A stretch of DNA of 64,000 nt from Hylemonella sp. (GCA_030695415.1 JAUYQZ010000049.1:1-64000), one strand, 5' to 3'. Shown: positions 50,494 to 62,681, counted from the first letter of the stretch. The notes: a model not told the origin generated them from the letters alone. Translations and numbers: made by a program.

Positions 50494-50509
50494 CTGGATA
50501 AACATACAG
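50494..50509. promoter_or_regulatory. LexA (SOS) box-like sequence
   Basis: CTGGATAAACATACAG matches the LexA consensus CTGT-N8-ACAG at 7 of 8 fixed positions, with an AT-rich centre. It lies in the 101-base gap between divergent parE and the MFS gene, 34 bases from parE and 53 from the MFS start. Confidence 0.4.
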
Positions 50510-50561
50510 TTACAACTCAAACCGACCGGCAGGTCGCAGGCGAATTGGCTACAGTTCAGCG

Positions 50562-51785
50562 ATGAGCACACACAACAATAAGCAACTCTCCATGGCCCAG
50601 GTGCTGATCTGCGGCGCCGCCATCGTCACCCTGTCCATGGGCATCCGCCACGGCTTCGGCCTGTGGCTGCAACCGGTCACCCAGTCGCAGGGCTGGACCC
50701 GCGAAACCTTCGCCTTCGCCATGGCCATCCAGAACCTGACCTGGGGTGTGGCCGGCATCTTCGCCGGCATGCTGGCCGACAAGTTCGGCGCCTTCAAGGT
50801 CATCATCGCCGGCGCCATCCTCTACGCCCTGGGCCTGATCGGCATGGCCAACGCGCCCACCCCCCTGCTCTTTGCCCTGAGCTGCGGCGTGCTGATCGGC
50901 ATCGCTCAGGCCGGCACCACCTATGCCGTGATCTACGGTGTGATCGGCCGCAACGTCAGCCTGGAGAAACGCTCCTGGGCCATGGGGGTGGCCGCTGCGG
51001 CCGGCTCCTTCGGCCAGTTCCTGATGGTGCCGGTCGAAGGTTTTCTCATCAGCAGCCTGGGCTGGGAACAGGCTCTGATGGCGCTGGGCATGGCTGCCCT
51101 GCTCATCATCCCGCTGGCCTGGGGCCTGCACGAACCCAGCTTTGCCGCTGGCACCCGCCCGAAACGCGATCAGTCCATCCTGCAGGCCTTGCGCGAGGCC
51201 TTCGCCTACCGCAGCTTCCAGCTGCTGATGGCCGGTTATTTTGTCTGCGGCTTCCAGGTGGTCTTCATCGGCGTGCACATGCCCAGCTACCTGAAGGACC
51301 ACGGCCTCTCGCCGCAGGTGGCCAGCTACTCGCTGGCACTGATCGGCCTGTTCAATGTCTTCGGCACCTACATCGCCGGCAGCCTGGGCCAGCGCCTGGC
51401 CAAGAAGAACATCTTGGCCTTCATCTATCTCGCCCGCTCGATCGCCATCACGGTCTTCCTGCTGGTGCCGCTCACGCCCCTGAGCGTCTATGTCTTCTCG
51501 TCGGTCATGGGCCTGCTGTGGCTGTCCACCGTGCCGCCGACGAACGCCATCGTGGCGCAGATCTTCGGTGTGGCCCATCTGTCCATGCTCGGCGGCTTCG
51601 TCTTCTTCAGCCACCAGGTCGGCTCCTTCATGGGGGTCTGGCTGGGCGGTTATCTGTACGACAAGACCGGCAGCTACGACATCGTCTGGTACATCGCCAT
51701 CGCGCTGGGCGTGGCCGCGGCCCTGGTCAACCTGCCGGTGCGCGAGGCTGCGATCCGGCGCCATGCGCAGGGAGCCCACGCATGA
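50562..51785 (+). CDS. MFS transporter (OFA/MCT-like)
   Basis: A 407-residue major facilitator with 12 predicted helices. It has the helix 2-3 loop (GMLADKFGAFKVIIAGAILYALGL) and a charged central loop around residues 195-215 (EPSFAAGTRPKRDQ). Overall it looks like the monocarboxylate/oxalate-formate branch, with MGIRHGFGLWLQPVTQSQGWTRETFAFAMAIQNL near the start. The substrate is unknown; small organic acids are likely for the branch. Its TGA overlaps the ATG of a 42-residue gene. Confidence 0.88.
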   Translation: MSTHNNKQLSMAQVLICGAAIVTLSMGIRHGFGLWLQPVTQSQGWTRETFAFAMAIQNLTWGVAGIFAGMLADKFGAFKVIIAGAILYALGLIGMANAPTPLLFALSCGVLIGIAQAGTTYAVIYGVIGRNVSLEKRSWAMGVAAAAGSFGQFLMVPVEGFLISSLGWEQALMALGMAALLIIPLAWGLHEPSFAAGTRPKRDQSILQALREAFAYRSFQLLMAGYFVCGFQVVFIGVHMPSYLKDHGLSPQVASYSLALIGLFNVFGTYIAGSLGQRLAKKNILAFIYLARSIAITVFLLVPLTPLSVYVFSSVMGLLWLSTVPPTNAIVAQIFGVAHLSMLGGFVFFSHQVGSFMGVWLGGYLYDKTGSYDIVWYIAIALGVAAALVNLPVREAAIRRHAQGAHA

Positions 51786-51910
51786 AAAAGCTGCCACGCC
51801 AGCTGCTGGCCTGGGGCGCCGCGACGGCCGTGCTGCTGGCTGTGTTTGCGCTCTATGCGCAGCCGGATTTCATGCTGACCCTGGCCGACCAGCTCTGGGC
51901 CTGTTTCTAG
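51782..51910 (+). CDS. Small single-pass membrane protein (42 residues)
   Basis: A 42-residue frame starting at ATG 51782, overlapping the MFS stop as ATGA. It reads MKKLPRQLLAWGAATAVLLA and continues with a hydrophobic helix (about residues 8-25), then QPDFMLTLADQLWACF. The basic start and single helix fit a small inner-membrane protein, perhaps an accessory of the transporter. No database family is recognised; translational coupling is the best support that it is real. Confidence 0.6.
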   Translation: MKKLPRQLLAWGAATAVLLAVFALYAQPDFMLTLADQLWACF

Positions 51911-52052
51911 GGAGGTTGGCTCGAACCGAGCGGTAAGCGGCCGCCGCTGACCGCCCGAGACTGCGGATGGACGCGACGCGATGTTTCGCGCCAACCTTCC
52001 TTGGGGATATCCTGGATCCGTCTGACATGGCTGCGTGGCACACTGTGGCGCC

Positions 52053-52871
52053 ATGACCATGAAGACTTTCATCATCACCGGCGCGTCCGACGGCATCGGC
52101 GCCGAACTGGCGCGCCAGCTGGCGCAGCGCCATGGTGCCGAGGCCGGCCTGACGCTGGCCGCACGCAAGGTTACCCAGCTGGAAGAAGTGGCCCGAGCAT
52201 GCCGCAGCCATGGCAGCGAAGTGCTGGTCGTGCCCACCGATGTGACCGATCCGGCCCAGTGCCGCGCCCTGATCGAGCGCAGCGTCGAGCGCTTCGGCTG
52301 GCTCGATGCCCTCATCAACAACGCAGGCGTCTCGGCCCAGGCCCTGTTCGAGCAGGTCCAGCCCGAGGATCTGGGCTGGTACGAAGACCTGATGCGCGTG
52401 AACCTCTGGGGCAGCGTGTGGTGCACGCATGCCGCCCTGCCCCATCTCAAGGCCAGCCGCGGCCAGGTGGTGGCCGTCTCTTCCCTGGCCGGCCTGGTGG
52501 GCGTGCCGGGGCGCACGGCCTACTGCGCCAGCAAGTTCGCCATGACGGGCTTTTTCGAGGCGCTGCGCGCCGAACTCAAACCCGCCGGCGTGAGCGTGAC
52601 CACGGCCTACCCCGGCGTGGTGGCCACGCAGATCCGCTACCGCGGGCTCAACGCAGCCGGCGTGGCCGCCGGCTCCAGCGGCCTGAAGGAAGACGACGCC
52701 ATGCCCGTGGAGGTCTGCGCCCGACTCATTCTCGATGGCATGAACCGCCGCCAGCGCGAGGTCGTGATGAGCACCAAAGGCAAGCTGGGGCGTTTCCTCA
52801 AGCTGCTGGCCCCTGGCCTGGTGGAGCGCATGGCCCTGGCCGCGCTCAAGGACGAGGTCAAGCCGCGATGA
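52053..52871 (+). CDS. SDR-family NAD(P)-dependent oxidoreductase
   Basis: A 272-residue classical short-chain dehydrogenase. The cofactor motif is TGASDGIGAELARQLA near residues 9-24; NNAGVSAQALF follows, and the active site is SSLAGLVGVPGRTAYCASKFA with Tyr and Lys in YCASK. TAARK-type residues in the second strand suggest NADP(H). The product is unknown. ATG 52053 (MTMKTF) is taken, with ATG 52059 as an alternative. It is coupled by an ATGA overlap to the methyltransferase gene. Confidence 0.88.
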   Translation: MTMKTFIITGASDGIGAELARQLAQRHGAEAGLTLAARKVTQLEEVARACRSHGSEVLVVPTDVTDPAQCRALIERSVERFGWLDALINNAGVSAQALFEQVQPEDLGWYEDLMRVNLWGSVWCTHAALPHLKASRGQVVAVSSLAGLVGVPGRTAYCASKFAMTGFFEALRAELKPAGVSVTTAYPGVVATQIRYRGLNAAGVAAGSSGLKEDDAMPVEVCARLILDGMNRRQREVVMSTKGKLGRFLKLLAPGLVERMALAALKDEVKPR

Positions 52872-53440
52872 TCGTCATGCCCGTGCATGGCACGGAGGCG
52901 CCTTCGGCCTGGATCCAGCGCTGGTCGCACCTGGTGCGACCGGGCGGCTCGGTACTCGACGTGGCCTGCGGCCACGGCCGCCATATGCGCTGGTTTGGCC
53001 AGCGCGGCCACCCGGTGACCGGTGTGGACCGTGCGCCCGAGGCGATCGCCGCCGTGGCGTCGCTAGGCACGGCCTTGTTGGCCGATATCGAGAACGGTCC
53101 CTGGCCCCTGCTGCAGGAGGGTCAACCCTGCGCCTTCGATGCCGTGGTGGTGACCAACTACCTGTGGCGCGCCCTGTTTCCCGTGCTGCTGCAAAGCCTG
53201 GCGCCGGGCGGCGTACTGATCTATGAAACCTTTGCTGCCGGCAACGAGACGGTAGGCAAGCCATCCCGCCCGGACTTCCTGCTGCGTCCTGGCGAACTGC
53301 TGGACGTCTGCCGCCCCCTGCGCGTGGTGGCGTTTGAGGACGGGTACCTGGCCCAGCCCGAGCGCTATGTGCAGCGCATCGTGGCCGTGCGCGAGGCTGG
53401 CCTGTCCACGAACGGCACGCCGGCGCGTTATTCACTCTGA
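52868..53440 (+). CDS. Class I SAM-dependent methyltransferase
   Basis: A 190-residue Rossmann-fold methyltransferase. Motif I is VLDVACGHGRHMRWFGQRGHPVTGVDRAPEAI, binding S-adenosylmethionine, followed by FDAVVVTNYLWRALFPVLLQSLAPGGVLIYETFAAGNE. This form resembles the small TehB-like/UbiE-like group; the acceptor is unknown. The start ATG 52868 overlaps the preceding SDR stop (ATGA), so the two genes form one unit. dapA follows 75 bases later behind its own TAGAAT -10-like box. Confidence 0.88.
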   Translation: MIVMPVHGTEAPSAWIQRWSHLVRPGGSVLDVACGHGRHMRWFGQRGHPVTGVDRAPEAIAAVASLGTALLADIENGPWPLLQEGQPCAFDAVVVTNYLWRALFPVLLQSLAPGGVLIYETFAAGNETVGKPSRPDFLLRPGELLDVCRPLRVVAFEDGYLAQPERYVQRIVAVREAGLSTNGTPARYSL

Positions 53441-53515
53441 GTGCTAGCGCCCAAAGTGCTGGGGCTGGCGCTCGGTAGAATCCTCCTTTAGCCTGAACTC
53501 ATACATTCTGCGGAC

Positions 53516-54412
53516 ATGACCTCCTCCCATCGCCAGATCACCGGCAGCATCGTGGCCCTCGTCACCCCCCTGCACGAGGACGCCAGCGTCGACTACCCCA
53601 CTCTGCGCAAACTGATCGACTGGCACATCGCCGAAGGCACGGACTGCATCGGCGTGGTCGGCACCACGGGCGAATCGCCCACCGTCAACGTGGACGAGCA
53701 CTGCGAAATCATCCGCGTCTCGGTCGAACAGGCCAAGGGCAAGGTTCCCATCATGGCCGGCTGCGGTGCCAACTCCACGGCCGAGGCCATCGAGCTGGCC
53801 CGCTTCGCGAAGAAGGTTGGCGCCGACTGCCAGCTGCAGGTCGTGCCTTACTACAACAAGCCCACGCAAGAGGGCCAGGTCCTGCACTTCAAGGCCATCG
53901 CGGAAGCCGTGGGTGACCTGCCCATGGTGCTGTACAACGTGCCCGGCCGCACCGTGGCCGATATGGCGCACGACACCGTGCTGCGCCTGGCGCAGGTGCC
54001 GGGCATCGTCGGCATCAAGGAAGCCACCGGCAATATCGAACGCGCGCAGTGGCTGATCCGCGATGTGCCCAAGGGCTTCGCCATCTACTCGGGCGACGAT
54101 CCGACCGCCGTCGCCCTGATGCTGTGCGGCGGCCAAGGCAACATCAGCGTGACGGCCAATGTGGCACCCCGCCAGATGCACGAACTCTGCGTGGCGGCCA
54201 TGGCCGGCGACGTCAAGCGCGCCATGGACATCCAGTTCAAGCTCATGCCGCTGCACAAGCAGCTCTTCGTCGAACCCAACCCCATCCCGGTCAAGTGGGC
54301 CATGCAGCGCATGGGCCGCTGCGGCGGCACACTGCGCCTGCCCATGACACCGCTGACAGCGCCCAACCAGCCCGTGGTCGAGGCTGCCCTGCGCAGCACC
54401 GGCCTGCTTTGA
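53516..54412 (+). CDS. dapA: 4-hydroxy-tetrahydrodipicolinate synthase
   Basis: DapA, 298 residues, condenses pyruvate with aspartate semialdehyde in lysine and diaminopimelate synthesis. The Schiff-base Lys168 is in [24 protein letters not shown] and [12 protein letters not shown] (proton-shuttle Tyr) are intact, as is [11 protein letters not shown]. The bamC gene follows after 26 bases, an arrangement (dapA-bamC) found across Beta- and Gammaproteobacteria. Confidence 0.97.
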   Translation: MTSSHRQITGSIVALVTPLHEDASVDYPTLRKLIDWHIAEGTDCIGVVGTTGESPTVNVDEHCEIIRVSVEQAKGKVPIMAGCGANSTAEAIELARFAKKVGADCQLQVVPYYNKPTQEGQVLHFKAIAEAVGDLPMVLYNVPGRTVADMAHDTVLRLAQVPGIVGIKEATGNIERAQWLIRDVPKGFAIYSGDDPTAVALMLCGGQGNISVTANVAPRQMHELCVAAMAGDVKRAMDIQFKLMPLHKQLFVEPNPIPVKWAMQRMGRCGGTLRLPMTPLTAPNQPVVEAALRSTGLL

Positions 54413-54438
54413 ACCCCACTGCTCTCCAAGGATTCCCG

Positions 54439-55524
54439 GTGAAGCTTGCATTGAAACTGGCCCTGCTGGGCCTGCCTCTGGCACTGGTCGCCTGTTCCAC
54501 CCTGGAAGGCGACAAGGTCGACTACAAGGCGGCGACCAAGACCACACCCCTTTCCATCCCGCCGGACCTGACCCAGTTGCCCCGTGACAACCGTTACGTC
54601 ACGCCCGGCAGCACGGTCAGCGCCACCGGCTACCAGAGCGCGGCGCAGGGCAGCGCGGCCAGCGCGGTCGCGGTCGCGTCCTACCCTGGCATGCGCATCG
54701 AGGGCAGTGGCTCTCAGCGCTGGCTGGTGGTGGACCAGCCAGCCGAAAAGCTCTGGCCCCTGGTCAAGGAGTTCTGGCAGGAAACCGGCCTCCCCCTGAC
54801 CATGGAAGAGGCCCAGCTGGGCATCATGGAAACCGACTGGGCCGAGAATCGCGCCAAGCTGCCGCAGGACTTCTTGCGCCGCACCCTGGGCAAATTGCTC
54901 GACACCCTGTCCTCCACCGGCATGCTGGACAAGTACCGCACCCGGCTGGAGCGCAATGCCGCTGGCGGTACCGAGATCTATATCAGCCAGCGCGGCCTGG
55001 AAGAGGTCTACAGGGACGCCGACAAGATCAAGACCACTTGGCAGCCGCGCGCGCCCGACCCCGAGATGGAAGTGGAAATGTTGCGCCGCCTGATGATCAG
55101 GCTCGGGGCGCCCGGCGCGCAGGCCGACCAGCAGGCAGCAGCAGTGACGCCGCGCCGCACCGCGCGCCTGGACAGCCGCGACGGGCAACCCGTCGTGCTG
55201 ATCAGCGAAGGCTTCGACCGCGCCTGGCGTCGTGTCGGCCTGACGCTGGACCGGACCGGCTTCACCGTTGAAGACCGCGACCGTAGCCAGGGCACCTACT
55301 TCGTGCGCTACGTTGAACCCAGGCAGCCAGGCCAGGAAGAACCCGGTTTCTTCAGCCGCATGTTCAGCAGCACCCCTAAGGACAAGACCCCGCAGAAGTA
55401 CCGCATCACCGTGCGTGGCGAGGGTGAGAGCAGCATCGTGGCCGTGCTCAATGCCGACGGCGCGCCCGAAGTGTCCGACAACGCGCGGCGCGTGCTGCAG
55501 GTCATCACCGACGATCTGCGCTAA
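54439..55524 (+). CDS. bamC: Outer membrane assembly lipoprotein BamC
   Basis: BamC (NlpB), 361 residues, lipoprotein of the BAM complex. A GTG start at 54439 (AAGGA upstream) begins a lipoprotein signal ending LVAC at Cys19. The N-terminal disordered stretch (DYKAATKTTPLSIPPDLTQLPRDNRY) that wraps BamD is present, followed by two helix-grip domains (around residues 90-200 and 240-355) separated by a linker with AQADQQAAAVTPRR. A terminator follows. Confidence 0.93.
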   Translation: MKLALKLALLGLPLALVACSTLEGDKVDYKAATKTTPLSIPPDLTQLPRDNRYVTPGSTVSATGYQSAAQGSAASAVAVASYPGMRIEGSGSQRWLVVDQPAEKLWPLVKEFWQETGLPLTMEEAQLGIMETDWAENRAKLPQDFLRRTLGKLLDTLSSTGMLDKYRTRLERNAAGGTEIYISQRGLEEVYRDADKIKTTWQPRAPDPEMEVEMLRRLMIRLGAPGAQADQQAAAVTPRRTARLDSRDGQPVVLISEGFDRAWRRVGLTLDRTGFTVEDRDRSQGTYFVRYVEPRQPGQEEPGFFSRMFSSTPKDKTPQKYRITVRGEGESSIVAVLNADGAPEVSDNARRVLQVITDDLR

Positions 55525-55569
55525 GCGCCTGATCGCGGTCTCGCAGGGCCCACGCCCTTGCAAGGCGTA

Positions 55570-55597
55570 AAAAAAGCCACCGTGAGGTGGCTTTTTT
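55570..55597. terminator. Bidirectional terminator between bamC and the small lipoprotein gene
   Basis: AAAAAAGCCACC-GTGA-GGTGGCTTTTTT: a 12-bp stem with A- and T-runs on both sides, serving bamC on the plus strand and the convergent lipoprotein gene on the minus strand. Confidence 0.9.
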
Positions 55598-55613
55598 ACT
55601 GGCGGGGCAAGAA

Positions 55614-55808
55614 TTACTTCTTGGCCGGCTCAGCAGCGGGAGCGGCGGCCGGAGCAGCAGCCGGAGCCGAAGCGTCGGCAGCCGGAGCAGCAGCAGCGGG
55701 AGCAGCAGCAGCGGGAGCGGCGGCGGGGGCAGCGGCTTCTTCTTTCTTGCCGCAGGCGGCCAGGGCAGCGGCGGCGATCACGGCGGCCAGAACGAGCGTC
55801 TTGTTCAT
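55614..55808 (-). CDS. Small Ala/Pro-rich lipoprotein
   Basis: A 64-residue protein with a lipoprotein signal (MNKTLVLAAVIAAAALAAC, Cys19) followed by GKKEE and then a nearly pure Ala/Pro tail made of imperfect APAA repeats. Such small lipoproteins are common in Burkholderiales and have no known function; the tail may span the periplasm or contact the cell wall. A candidate TATAAG -10 lies directly upstream on the minus strand. The 188-base region between this start and the gene at 55997 carries an ATATGG/CCATAT inverted repeat but no gene. Confidence 0.75.
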   Translation of the reverse strand: MNKTLVLAAVIAAAALAACGKKEEAAAPAAAPAAAAPAAAAPAADASAPAAAPAAAPAAEPAKK

Positions 55809-55996
55809 GTGGATTTATCTTATAGAGGTTGATGACATTTTTCGGAAATCACCAGCACGGTTAAACAGGTCAACCGCGCTGGCCGGCAAAGCTGTTTGCA
55901 CAAACCTGCCAGCCGAAAATTATATGGTGAATTCGATGCCATATTGCGAAAAAATCAGGGTTAACCACTAAGGGATACCCATGATCCACGGCTTGG

Positions 55997-56503
55997 CTAG
56001 AGCCCAAGCACGGAGGCCGGGAAGCCGGGCGTGCTGTCGCGCCGCCATTCGTCCAGCTGCTGTCGCAGGGTGACGCGCCGGGCGGCGTCGCTGTCGCACA
56101 CCAGCACATCTCGTTCGGTGTCGATGCGTTGCATCACCCAGGCCGGAGTCCATAGCGCGCTCGTGAATGCCAGGGCATCGCCCGAGCGGCAAAGGCGGCA
56201 CTCGATGATGTGGTCCCAGGTGCGGCGCCAGTTGACGAAGCGCGCGTGCTGGCGCGGCAGACCGGAATAATCCATGCCCAGCATGAGGAAACGGCGCCCG
56301 CTGCGTGACCAGGCCTGCAGCGAGTCGGCCACGGCGCGCTCCCCCAGCGGCCAGTCGGCGAAGTCGGCGTCGCACAAAATCAGTTCGTTCCAGCCCTCGC
56401 GGGCTGCGGCAGCCAGGGCGTCGCGTACCGCCTGCACGAAAACGCCACGCCCGTTCAGGCGGCCCTGCGGCAACGCGATGGGGGCGCCGTCTTCAGCAGG
56501 CAT
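55997..56503 (-). CDS. Conserved hypothetical protein next to ribosomal oxygenase
   Basis: A 168-residue protein without a recognised family. It contains LILCDADFADWPLGERAVADSLQAWSRSGRRFLMLGMDYSGL and RHARFVNWRRTWDHIIECRLCRSGD-like segments, suggesting a phospholipase-D-like or nucleotide-binding alpha/beta fold, but no catalytic motif is clear. Its start overlaps the end of the JmjC/cupin oxygenase gene by 11 bases on the same strand, so they are co-expressed and probably functionally linked. Function cannot be stated. Confidence 0.7.
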   Translation of the reverse strand: MPAEDGAPIALPQGRLNGRGVFVQAVRDALAAAAREGWNELILCDADFADWPLGERAVADSLQAWSRSGRRFLMLGMDYSGLPRQHARFVNWRRTWDHIIECRLCRSGDALAFTSALWTPAWVMQRIDTERDVLVCDSDAARRVTLRQQLDEWRRDSTPGFPASVLGL

Positions 56504-57626
56504 GGGCCCACCCGTCCTCGCACCAGACCTGCAGCAGTTCGCGCGCCGCGGCACTCGCGCGTGCGAGCTCGGCAGCACTCAGGCTGCGCTGGTCGGCCAA
56601 CTGGTGCATCAGCTTGGCGTCACGTCCGCCCGCGCGGTAGCTCTCGCCGTTGATGAAGATATGGTGCGCGTCGTAGAGCATGCGCGTGCGCCTGTCGAGC
56701 ATCACACCGGCGCGGCTCGCCGCAACGGCGCCCGCCTCGAACCAGACCTGCGGCTTGGGCTCGCTGAGGGTCTCGCCCAGGGCGCGCGCCAGCGCCTGCG
56801 GATCTTTCAGCGCCCGCTGCAGCGCCTGGCGGGCAAAACGCTCGAGTTCGGCGGGCAGGGCTGCGGGCGCGGCCACGGCGGCCTGGCGCGGGTCCCGGTA
56901 GAAATCCTCGCCCACGGTCTCGACGGTGTCCTCGGCAAGGCGCTGCAGGAGCTCCTGCGCCAGTTCGCCGGCCTTGGGGGAGCGAAAGCCGATCGAATAG
57001 GTCATGCAATCCCCGCCGACGGCCACGCCATCATGCGCATAGTGTGGCGGCAGATAGAGCATGTCACCCGGCTCCAGCACGAACTCCTGCTCGGGCTGGA
57101 AGTTCGCCAGGATCTTGACCGGCATGTTCGGACGCAGGCTCAGATCGTCCTGGCGGCCGATGCGCCAGCGCCGCCGGCCGTGGGCCTGCAGGAGAAAGAC
57201 GTCGTAATTGTCGAAATGCGGCCCCACGCCGCCCCCATCGCTGGCGTAGCTGATCATCAGGTCGTCAAGCCGCGCAGCGGGTATGAAGCGGAAACGGTTC
57301 ATCAAACCATGCACGGCATCGCTGTGCAGGTCCACCCCCTGCACGAGCAGCGTCCACTCGGGCGTCTTGAGCCCTGACAGGGCTCGACGGACAAACGGCC
57401 CGCGCTGCAGGCTCCAGTGTTCCTTGCCTCGGGCGCGCTGCAGGGTGACCAGGCGCGACTCCACGGCTTCCTGCGCCGCCAGTTCGAACAGTTCGCTGCG
57501 CGCCAGCAAAGGCTTGAAGCCCGGGATGGCCTGGCGCACCAGCAAGGCCTTCTTGTGCCAATGCCGCTTCATGAAAGCCTCGGGGCTCAGGCCGCCCAGC
57601 AGGGGCAATGGCTTCTTCACATCCAT
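56493..57626 (-). CDS. JmjC/cupin ribosomal oxygenase (RoxA/YcfD-like)
   Basis: A 377-residue Fe(II)/2-oxoglutarate-dependent oxygenase like RoxA (YcfD), which hydroxylates an arginine of ribosomal protein L16. The cupin core has the iron motif HFDNYDVFLLQAHGRRRWRIG (HxD) and the distal His in GDMLYLPPHYAHDGVAVGG. The C-terminal winged-helix part (residues ~240-377) is present, as in RoxA. ATG 57626 (MDVKKPL) is preferred, with GGA seven bases before it; ATG 57641 is an alternative. First gene of a two-gene unit. Confidence 0.9.
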   Translation of the reverse strand: MDVKKPLPLLGGLSPEAFMKRHWHKKALLVRQAIPGFKPLLARSELFELAAQEAVESRLVTLQRARGKEHWSLQRGPFVRRALSGLKTPEWTLLVQGVDLHSDAVHGLMNRFRFIPAARLDDLMISYASDGGGVGPHFDNYDVFLLQAHGRRRWRIGRQDDLSLRPNMPVKILANFQPEQEFVLEPGDMLYLPPHYAHDGVAVGGDCMTYSIGFRSPKAGELAQELLQRLAEDTVETVGEDFYRDPRQAAVAAPAALPAELERFARQALQRALKDPQALARALGETLSEPKPQVWFEAGAVAASRAGVMLDRRTRMLYDAHHIFINGESYRAGGRDAKLMHQLADQRSLSAAELARASAAARELLQVWCEDGWAHAC

Positions 57627-57667
57627 GTCAGTTCCATTCATTGCATTAACTGCGACAATTCTGCCCC

Positions 57668-58201
57668 ATGGACATCAATCAGCAATGCGTGGTCGCCCTG
57701 ACCTGGACGCTCACAGACACCCTGGGTGAGGAACTTGACGTGCTTGACGAGCCGGTCGAATTTCTGATCGGCGGGCAAGACCTGTTCAAGAAGATCGAGG
57801 ACGCCCTGCAGGGGCACGGCGTGGGCGCCAGCGTGGCGCTGCAGCTCGAACCCGAGGAAGCTTTCGGCGACTTCCAGGAGAAGCTGCTTTTCCTGGAAAA
57901 GCGCGAACTCTTTCCCCCCGAACTTGAGGAAGGCATGACCCTCGAGGGCAGCGCCCTGCCGCCTGGCTGCAACCCCGAGGCACCCAAGGACGCGCTCTAC
58001 ACCGTCACCGAGATCTACCCCGAACACGTGGTTCTGGACGGCAACCACCCCCTGGCCGGCATTGCCCTGCGCCTGACACTCAAGGTGGAGGACGTCCGCG
58101 AAGCCACTGAAGAAGAGATCGGCCGCGGCACGGCCGGCACCGGCTTCTTCCGGATCGCGCCGCTACACGAGCAGGGGCCCGGTAACGGGCACCTTCACTA
58201 A
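57668..58201 (+). CDS. SlyD-like FKBP-type peptidyl-prolyl isomerase
   Basis: A 177-residue FKBP with an insert-in-flap domain, as in SlyD. The FKBP core has ALTWTLTDTLGEELD, FLIGGQDLFKKIEDALQGHGVGASVALQLEPEEAFGDF (the IF-domain border) and GNHPLAGIALRLTLKVEDVREATEEE at the end. The C-terminal tail is short with few His and Cys, so the metal-storage tail of enterobacterial SlyD is missing. It would catalyse prolyl isomerisation and chaperone unfolded chains in the cytoplasm. It is divergent from the RoxA operon. Confidence 0.9.
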   Translation: MDINQQCVVALTWTLTDTLGEELDVLDEPVEFLIGGQDLFKKIEDALQGHGVGASVALQLEPEEAFGDFQEKLLFLEKRELFPPELEEGMTLEGSALPPGCNPEAPKDALYTVTEIYPEHVVLDGNHPLAGIALRLTLKVEDVREATEEEIGRGTAGTGFFRIAPLHEQGPGNGHLH

Positions 58202-58240
58202 AGAAGCCGAACACCCGCCGGCACGCAGGGCTCAAAACCA

Positions 58241-58330
58241 AGGAGCCCGCGGAGCCGGCTTTGCCGGGCCGCTGGGGTTGCTCCCTTGAGGGTGGGAGTC
58301 GGCTACGCGCAGTGAGCCGTCACGGGGGTG
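58241..58330. repeat. Dispersed intergenic repeat, copy 5 (reverse)
   Basis: The core at 58248-58271 has one mismatch to copy 1; the CTCCCTTGAGGGTGGGAG hairpin (58282-58299) follows. It lies between the convergent slyD-like and dut genes, against both stops. Confidence 0.8.
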
Positions 58331-58331
58331 A

Positions 58332-58781
58332 TCATTTCTTCCCAGTGGAGCCGTAGCCACCGGCGCCACGTTCGGTGGCCGCAGGAAATTCGCTGACCAC
58401 GTTGAACTGCGCCTGGACCACGGGCACCACGACCAACTGAGCAATGCGCTCCATGGGCTCGATGGTGAAAGCCGTGGGGCTGCGGTTCCAGGCGCTGACC
58501 ATCAGCTGGCCCTGGTAGTCGCTGTCGATCAGGCCCACCAGATTGCCCAGCACGATGCCGTGTTTGTGGCCCAGGCCTGAGCGCGGCAGGATCAGCGCGG
58601 CGTAGCCCGGATCGGCCAGGTGGATGGCAATGCCCGTGGGGATCAGCTGCCAGGCATTGGGCAGCAAGGTCACGGCCTCGTTGAGGCAGGCGCGCAGGTC
58701 CAGGCCGGCGCTGCCGGGAGTTGCATAGGTGGGGAGTTGATCCGCCATACGCGGATCGAGAATCTTGACGTCGATGTTCAT
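58332..58781 (-). CDS. dut: dUTP diphosphatase
   Basis: Dut, 149 residues, hydrolyses dUTP to dUMP. The five trimeric dUTPase motifs can be followed: [38 protein letters not shown], and the C-terminal Gly/Ser-rich closing arm [16 protein letters not shown]. It lies 18 bases after coaBC on the same strand, a common coaBC-dut pairing. Confidence 0.96.
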   Translation of the reverse strand: MNIDVKILDPRMADQLPTYATPGSAGLDLRACLNEAVTLLPNAWQLIPTGIAIHLADPGYAALILPRSGLGHKHGIVLGNLVGLIDSDYQGQLMVSAWNRSPTAFTIEPMERIAQLVVVPVVQAQFNVVSEFPAATERGAGGYGSTGKK

Positions 58782-58799
58782 GGTGTCGTTCAGAGAAAA

Positions 58800-61803
<3,004 letters not shown>

Positions 61804-61819
61804 GGCCGGAACAACGAGC

Positions 61820-62677
61820 ATGAAACTCTGCGGCTTCGACGTCGGTCTCGACAAGCGTTTCTTCCTGATCGCAGGAACCTGTTCCATCGAAGGGCTGCAG
61901 ATGTCCATCGACGTGGCGGGTCAGCTCAAGGAAACCTGCACGTCCCTGGGCATCCCCCTGATCTACAAGGGCTCGTTCGACAAGGCCAACCGTTCTTCGG
62001 GTGCGACCCGACGCGGTGTGGGCATGGAGGCCGGCTTGAAGATCCTGGACGAAGTGCGCCGTCAAACCGGCCTGCCCGTCCTCACCGACGTGCACGACGA
62101 ATCGCAGGTGGCCGAGGTCGCCAGCGTGGCCGACGTGCTCCAGACCCCGGCATTTTTGTGCCGTCAGACGGACTTCATCCACGCCGTGGCCAGGTCGGGC
62201 AAGCCGGTCAACATCAAGAAGGGCCAGTTTCTCGCGCCCTGGGACATGAAGAACGTGATCGACAAGGCCCGTGCGGCCGCCGTGGAGGCGGGCCTGGACC
62301 CCGATCGCTTTCTGGCCTGCGAACGCGGTGTCAGCTTTGGCTACAACAACCTCGTGGCCGACATGACCAGCCTGGCCGAAATGCGCAAGTCAGGCGCGCC
62401 CGTGGTGTTTGACGTGACCCACTCCGTGCAAAAGCCCGGCGGCCAGGGCACCACCAGCGGCGGTGCACGCGAGATGGTGCCCGTGCTGGCCCGCGCCGGA
62501 GCGGCCGTGGGCGTCGCGGGCTTCTTCATGGAAACCCACCCCAACCCCGACCAGGCCTGGTCCGACGGCCCCAACGCCGTGCCGCTGAAGCACATGAAGG
62601 CCCTGCTGGAAACGCTGGTGGCGCTGGACGACGTGACCAAGCGCAACGGTTTCCTGGAAAACAACTTCGCTGCCTGA
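61820..62677 (+). CDS. kdsA: 3-deoxy-8-phosphooctulonate (KDO-8-P) synthase
   Basis: KdsA, 285 residues, condenses phosphoenolpyruvate with arabinose-5-phosphate to make the KDO precursor of lipopolysaccharide. [82 protein letters not shown] and FVMETHPNP-like [18 protein letters not shown] are diagnostic. Cys in IAGTC or FLCRQ type positions fits a possible metal-dependent form. It begins 16 bases after pyrG. Confidence 0.97.
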   Translation: MKLCGFDVGLDKRFFLIAGTCSIEGLQMSIDVAGQLKETCTSLGIPLIYKGSFDKANRSSGATRRGVGMEAGLKILDEVRRQTGLPVLTDVHDESQVAEVASVADVLQTPAFLCRQTDFIHAVARSGKPVNIKKGQFLAPWDMKNVIDKARAAAVEAGLDPDRFLACERGVSFGYNNLVADMTSLAEMRKSGAPVVFDVTHSVQKPGGQGTTSGGAREMVPVLARAGAAVGVAGFFMETHPNPDQAWSDGPNAVPLKHMKALLETLVALDDVTKRNGFLENNFAA

Positions 62678-62681
62678 ACGC

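Noticed and set aside
55614-55808. Repetitive GCAGCGGGAGC units as a tandem-repeat locus
   Set aside because: They are the codons of the Ala/Pro tail of the small lipoprotein and not an independent repeat.
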